Shown here: one piece after another, positions 60,909 through 64,000 of the stretch
Layout of the letters: each line of letters starts with the position of its first letter
Position numbering within the stretch: the stretch's first letter is position 1
Source of the DNA: an uncultured Eubacteriales bacterium
GTDB lineage: Bacteria > Bacillota > Clostridia > Oscillospirales > CAG-272
DNA length: 64,000 nt
Reading direction: 5' to 3'
NCBI GenBank assembly: GCA_934486825.1
Contig: CAKSQF010000011.1
Location: forward strand, 1 to 64,000
The notes under the pieces: model-generated
What the model was told of the DNA's origin: nothing
The model's database searches: none
The model's input: only the letters and a program-made list of their open reading frames with translations
Translations under genes and position numbers: made by a program

Positions 60909-61910
60909 CTATCCGTTCCTTTCGATAATGCTCTGTATGTTATCCCATGTCCATTTCGGGAGCCTTTGGACCGCTCCGAACATGCCGTCGGTGCATCGGT
61001 TCCACTGATACATTTCCGCACCGCTGCCGCTTCCGATCCTTGCGTTTTCGGTTGTCGATGACCGACGCTCACTGTCGGTCATCCCGAAATAGAAAAGACC
61101 CTGTCCATTGGACGCTCCGCTTCTCTCCCATGTCGGATCGCAGTGAAAACTGCTTCCGTCTATCGTTATAAGACTCCATCCGTGTTCGGCACCGTCCGAC
61201 CGTTCACCGAAAATCAGTTCTGCGGGTATTCCGACCTGACGCAGGAGGTAATTATATGTGTCGGCAAATCCGTAACAGATCGTCTGACCTTCGAGAAGGG
61301 CATTGAACGAGGAGGTCTGACGTTCGGTATAGTCTACCGAAAAATAGCTGATGTTCACCGAAACCCAGCGATAAAGCTCCATGGCTTTTCTCGTCGGTGA
61401 CATGCTGTCGTCGGTGGTGCTGTCAATGACCTCTCTGACCCTGCGGAAAAAGGCGGCTGTTTTTTCGTTGTGAACTTCTTTCGGATAAAGATATTCTATC
61501 GAAATACCACCGTCTGCGGCGGAAAAATTACAGAGTGCGGAGGGAGGGTAACAGAAAAAGATGTTGTCGCACAGCGTGTCACCTATCGCCGCATCATCGA
61601 CGGCAAAAAAAGACTCATGTGAATTTATCGCGTCTATAAAACGTCGCGCATATCCGTTGATGCTTTCGTCCGACAGGGGACTGCCTACCGCATAAATGTC
61701 GCATCCGCCGAAATCGGGCAAGCCGATCTCCGGATTGTCTCCGGAGATCGGCGTTGTCGTATGACGGTCGGCAGTGCTCTGCGTCGTTGTGGTGCTGTCA
61801 GTGTCCGCGCCTGACGATGTTCCGGGATCGCTCTGTCCGGAAACACACGAGATAAGCGACAGTATAAGTATGACCGCAATGACTGCGCAGACTGCTGTTT
61901 TTTTTGTCAT
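60909..61910 (-). CDS. Transglutaminase-like-domain lipoprotein
   Basis: A 333-residue lipoprotein (lipobox LISC, Cys near 22), Thr-rich linker to about 60, then a transglutaminase-like fold with catalytic triad C212 (GQTICYGFA), H243 (AEHGWSL) and D258 (FHCDPTW). Bacterial members are usually proteases or cross-linkers of secreted proteins or peptidoglycan. AAAGGACAA precedes the ATG at 61910. Its start overlaps the end of the esterase gene at 61907, so the two are co-transcribed. Confidence 0.86.
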   Translation of the reverse strand: MTKKTAVCAVIAVILILSLISCVSGQSDPGTSSGADTDSTTTTQSTADRHTTTPISGDNPEIGLPDFGGCDIYAVGSPLSDESINGYARRFIDAINSHESFFAVDDAAIGDTLCDNIFFCYPPSALCNFSAADGGISIEYLYPKEVHNEKTAAFFRRVREVIDSTTDDSMSPTRKAMELYRWVSVNISYFSVDYTERQTSSFNALLEGQTICYGFADTYNYLLRQVGIPAELIFGERSDGAEHGWSLITIDGSSFHCDPTWERSGASNGQGLFYFGMTDSERRSSTTENARIGSGSGAEMYQWNRCTDGMFGAVQRLPKWTWDNIQSIIERNG

Positions 61911-63349
61911 TTGTCCTTTACCTTGTAAAAATCAAGAAGCTTTTCACCGAAGCGGATGCCGAGCGTTTCCGCATCGTTTCCGTTGAAGTGATATTTGTCG
62001 GTTCCGACGATGGTTCCGTCCTTGGCAACGATGACAAGGTCGGAGGTCTTGATCGTGTAGACGTTCTTCATTGTCTTTGCAACTCTGTCCTGCATTACGT
62101 TGAAGGCGGGAACACTCGGATTGTTGTATGACGCGAAGGTGGTTGCGATTTTGCCGATGACAAAGGGCATTTCCTTGACATCCTCGTCGCCCGTTATCTC
62201 GTAAAGGTCTGCACGCAGGTCGGTTATAAGTGCCTTCAGAAGCTTTTCGTAATTGCTCTCGCGTCCGAGATCGGCTTCTCCCTGCATCCATGCCATGCCG
62301 CGGACCTTCGGGGTGTAGCCGTCGGCAACAAGCTTGTTGTAGGTGATTCTGAAGTTTTCAACGAAATTGTTGTACTGAACGCCCATCGGGCTGGTCTTGG
62401 GATCGACTGTTTTGCTTCCCCACATCGATCTCGGATACCAGTTTCCGTATGTGTCCGAAAGACCGCCCATGTCGTTGTGGAGTGCAGTGCCGCCCGCCGC
62501 CGACTTGAATATGATCGCGGGTCTGCCGTTGCCGTAATAGTCGTTGAGAACCTCGGCAATGCCGTATTCGGGTCCGAAGTGATCGGCGGATATTCCGTAT
62601 CCGACGCGGACGTATTTTTTGTATCTGCCGATAAACGAAAGGGTTGCGTGATCGGTAAGCCGCTGTTTGTCAACCTCTCCTGTGAACATTATATTGTTGA
62701 ATGTCGAGTTCTGGTTCTGCTTGCGGCTGCATCCTGCCGCATTCGACTGACCGCCGATAAGATAAACGTCAATGACGTTCTTTTCCTTGTCCTTGTGAAG
62801 GGTGATTGTCGATTCGCGGATGTCGATGTCGGTGCCGATGACCGCCTTGCCGTCGGTTTCGTTTATTATGCCGGTAAAGTAGTTTATTACCGCGTCGATC
62901 GCAAGCTGACCCTTGTATGCGACAAGAACGGTCACTCCGTTGTCGCCCTTTACCGCCTTGATCGCATATTCTCCGCCCTCAAGCGAATTGACGAGTGCCT
63001 TGCTGTCCTCTCTCGTTGTGGAATTGAAGATAATTTCATTTCCGGATGCCGCTTCGGTGTCGGCTTTGAGGGGAAGCTCAACGCCGAGCTTTTCCTTGTA
63101 GATATCCGCAACCTGTTTTGCTTCGTCCGATTTCTTGGCACCGAACGGGCTGTATACAAGCGAAAAATCGGAAGCCTTGCCCTTTTCGGCGATGACTGCG
63201 TCACTTGCAGTCGGTGCTTCGGTGACTGTGCCTGTTGTTGCCGCACCTGTTGTCGTGTCGGGATTTGTCTGCGCACAAGCGGCAAATACGAACAGAAGTG
63301 CCAGCAAAAGCGACAGAGCCGCGGTAATGCGGCAGTTTTTTGTTTTCAT
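61907..63349 (-). CDS. Secreted SASA-type (sialate O-acetylesterase-like) lipoprotein
   Basis: A 480-residue lipoprotein (lipobox FAAC, Cys near 25; Thr-rich linker) with an N-terminal carbohydrate- or protein-binding region and a C-terminal SGNH-like domain with the GGQSNAAG block near 200 and WMQGEADL, the blocks of the SASA/DUF303 esterases. The family removes acetyl groups from sialic acid or xylan-type sugars. A diverged second copy follows upstream at the window edge. Substrate not resolved. Confidence 0.86.
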   Translation of the reverse strand: MKTKNCRITAALSLLLALLFVFAACAQTNPDTTTGAATTGTVTEAPTASDAVIAEKGKASDFSLVYSPFGAKKSDEAKQVADIYKEKLGVELPLKADTEAASGNEIIFNSTTREDSKALVNSLEGGEYAIKAVKGDNGVTVLVAYKGQLAIDAVINYFTGIINETDGKAVIGTDIDIRESTITLHKDKEKNVIDVYLIGGQSNAAGCSRKQNQNSTFNNIMFTGEVDKQRLTDHATLSFIGRYKKYVRVGYGISADHFGPEYGIAEVLNDYYGNGRPAIIFKSAAGGTALHNDMGGLSDTYGNWYPRSMWGSKTVDPKTSPMGVQYNNFVENFRITYNKLVADGYTPKVRGMAWMQGEADLGRESNYEKLLKALITDLRADLYEITGDEDVKEMPFVIGKIATTFASYNNPSVPAFNVMQDRVAKTMKNVYTIKTSDLVIVAKDGTIVGTDKYHFNGNDAETLGIRFGEKLLDFYKVKDK

Positions 63350-63392
63350 AATGTTTACTCTCCTGTTTTGATTTGTATTTTATATGTTCCGG

Positions 63393-64000
63393 CTATTCTT
63401 TAACCGTATAGAACTCAAGAAGCTTTTCGGCAAAGCGTATGCCGAGTGTTTCGGCGTCGCTTTCGCTGAAGTGATATTTGTCGGTTCCGACGATGGTTCC
63501 GTCCTTGGCAACGATGACAAGGTCGGCGGTTTCGATCGTGTAAACATTCTTCATCGTTCTTGCAACGCGCTCCTGCATCCTGTTGAAGGCGGGAACATTC
63601 GGATTGTTGTAGGAGCCGAAGGTGGTTGCGATCTTGCCGATGACGAAAGGCATTTCCTTGACATCCTCGTCACCGGTTATTTCGTAAAGGTCCGCACGCA
63701 GATCGTTTATCAGCGCTTTCAGCAGTCCCTCGTAGCCGCTTTCGCGCCCGAGATCGGATTCTCCCTGCATCCATACCATACCGCGGATCTTGGGTGTGTA
63801 ACCGTCTTCGACAAGCTTGTTGTAGGTAGTTCTGAAATTTTCGACGAAATTGTAATACTGAATGCCCATCGGACTTGTCTTCGGATCGACCTTTTTGCTG
63901 CCCCACATCGATCTCGGATACCAGTTTCCGAAGGTGTCAGAAAGACCGCCCGTGTCGTTGTGGAGCGCAGTGCCGCCCGCTGCCGATTTGAATATGATTG
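63393..64000 (-). CDS. Secreted SASA-type esterase, second tandem copy (partial)
   Basis: The C-terminal part of a second SASA protein, cut by the window end; its start lies beyond 64000. About 170 aligned residues differ from the 61907-63349 gene at roughly 24 positions by eye. The stop at 63393 and the WMQGESDL block are present. The 43-base gap suggests one operon. Confidence 0.85.
   Translation of the reverse strand, partial: IIFKSAAGGTALHNDTGGLSDTFGNWYPRSMWGSKKVDPKTSPMGIQYYNFVENFRTTYNKLVEDGYTPKIRGMVWMQGESDLGRESGYEGLLKALINDLRADLYEITGDEDVKEMPFVIGKIATTFGSYNNPNVPAFNRMQERVARTMKNVYTIETADLVIVAKDGTIVGTDKYHFSESDAETLGIRFAEKLLEFYTVKE

Overview
The window looks like a chromosomal segment of an anaerobic, probably gut-associated Clostridia (Oscillospiraceae/Ruminococcaceae-like) genome of medium GC. 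The signs are a pyruvate:ferredoxin oxidoreductase, the redox repressor Rex, DnaD and a DnaI/DnaC-type loader, a SpoIID-type protein, lipoproteins with Gram-positive lipoboxes, clean TTGACA/TATAAT promoters and many hairpin terminators. This assignment is inferred from gene content; no rRNA gene or other taxonomic marker was seen.

Layout. 1-12.2 kb: a flotillin-like protein, a cation/proton antiporter, a cytosolic glutaminase-A-like protein, a large ABC exporter divergent from its likely TetR regulator, a second SPFH protein, an acyltransferase-fold protein that has lost its catalytic His, and rarA. 12.2-17.46 kb: a compact phage head cassette (small and large terminase, portal, scaffold, P22-type coat, connector) with no integrase, tail, lysis or replication genes. 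It is headed by a LexA-box-like palindrome and a dyad-bearing promoter and closed by a strong terminator. 17.5-22.9 kb: a minus-strand hexuronate operon (phosphoribosyltransferase, uxuA, SDR-type mannonate/fructuronate reductase, KDPG aldolase, KDG kinase, Gfo/Idh/MocA oxidoreductase). 23.2-27.2 kb: an orphan sugar-binding lipoprotein and a secreted HExxH metallopeptidase lipoprotein. 27.3-27.55 kb: tRNA-Gly, tRNA-Arg, tRNA-His.

27.7-36 kb: a radical-SAM activase-like protein, dCMP deaminase, rimI and tsaD with two membrane proteins of unknown role, then a gap rich in TGTGGAAA (DnaA-box-like) repeats leading into rex-dnaD-dnaC-pgeF. 36-43.9 kb: a six-gene Gld-type ABC system with two tandem GldG-like paralogues, a DUF4340 protein and a foldase-like lipoprotein. 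44-51.7 kb: ACT-UPF0210 pair, SpoIID-like protein, aldose epimerase, HtrA-type protease, two-component system. 51.7-54.4 kb: a degenerate RnfC/RnfD-like pair overlapping a phosphopantetheinyl transferase. 54.6-64 kb: tRNA-Met and tRNA-Glu, a DUF5131 protein, a broken acetyltransferase, PFOR, thiI, a transglutaminase-like lipoprotein and two tandem secreted SASA-type esterases, the last cut by the window edge.

The most unusual element is the tailless phage head cassette. It holds the parts expected for procapsid assembly and DNA packaging, all in intact, tightly coupled reading frames, inside otherwise ordinary chromosomal genes. Gene starts were chosen from ribosome-binding sites where the longest reading frame looked wrong. 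All family assignments come from reading motifs; no database search was run.
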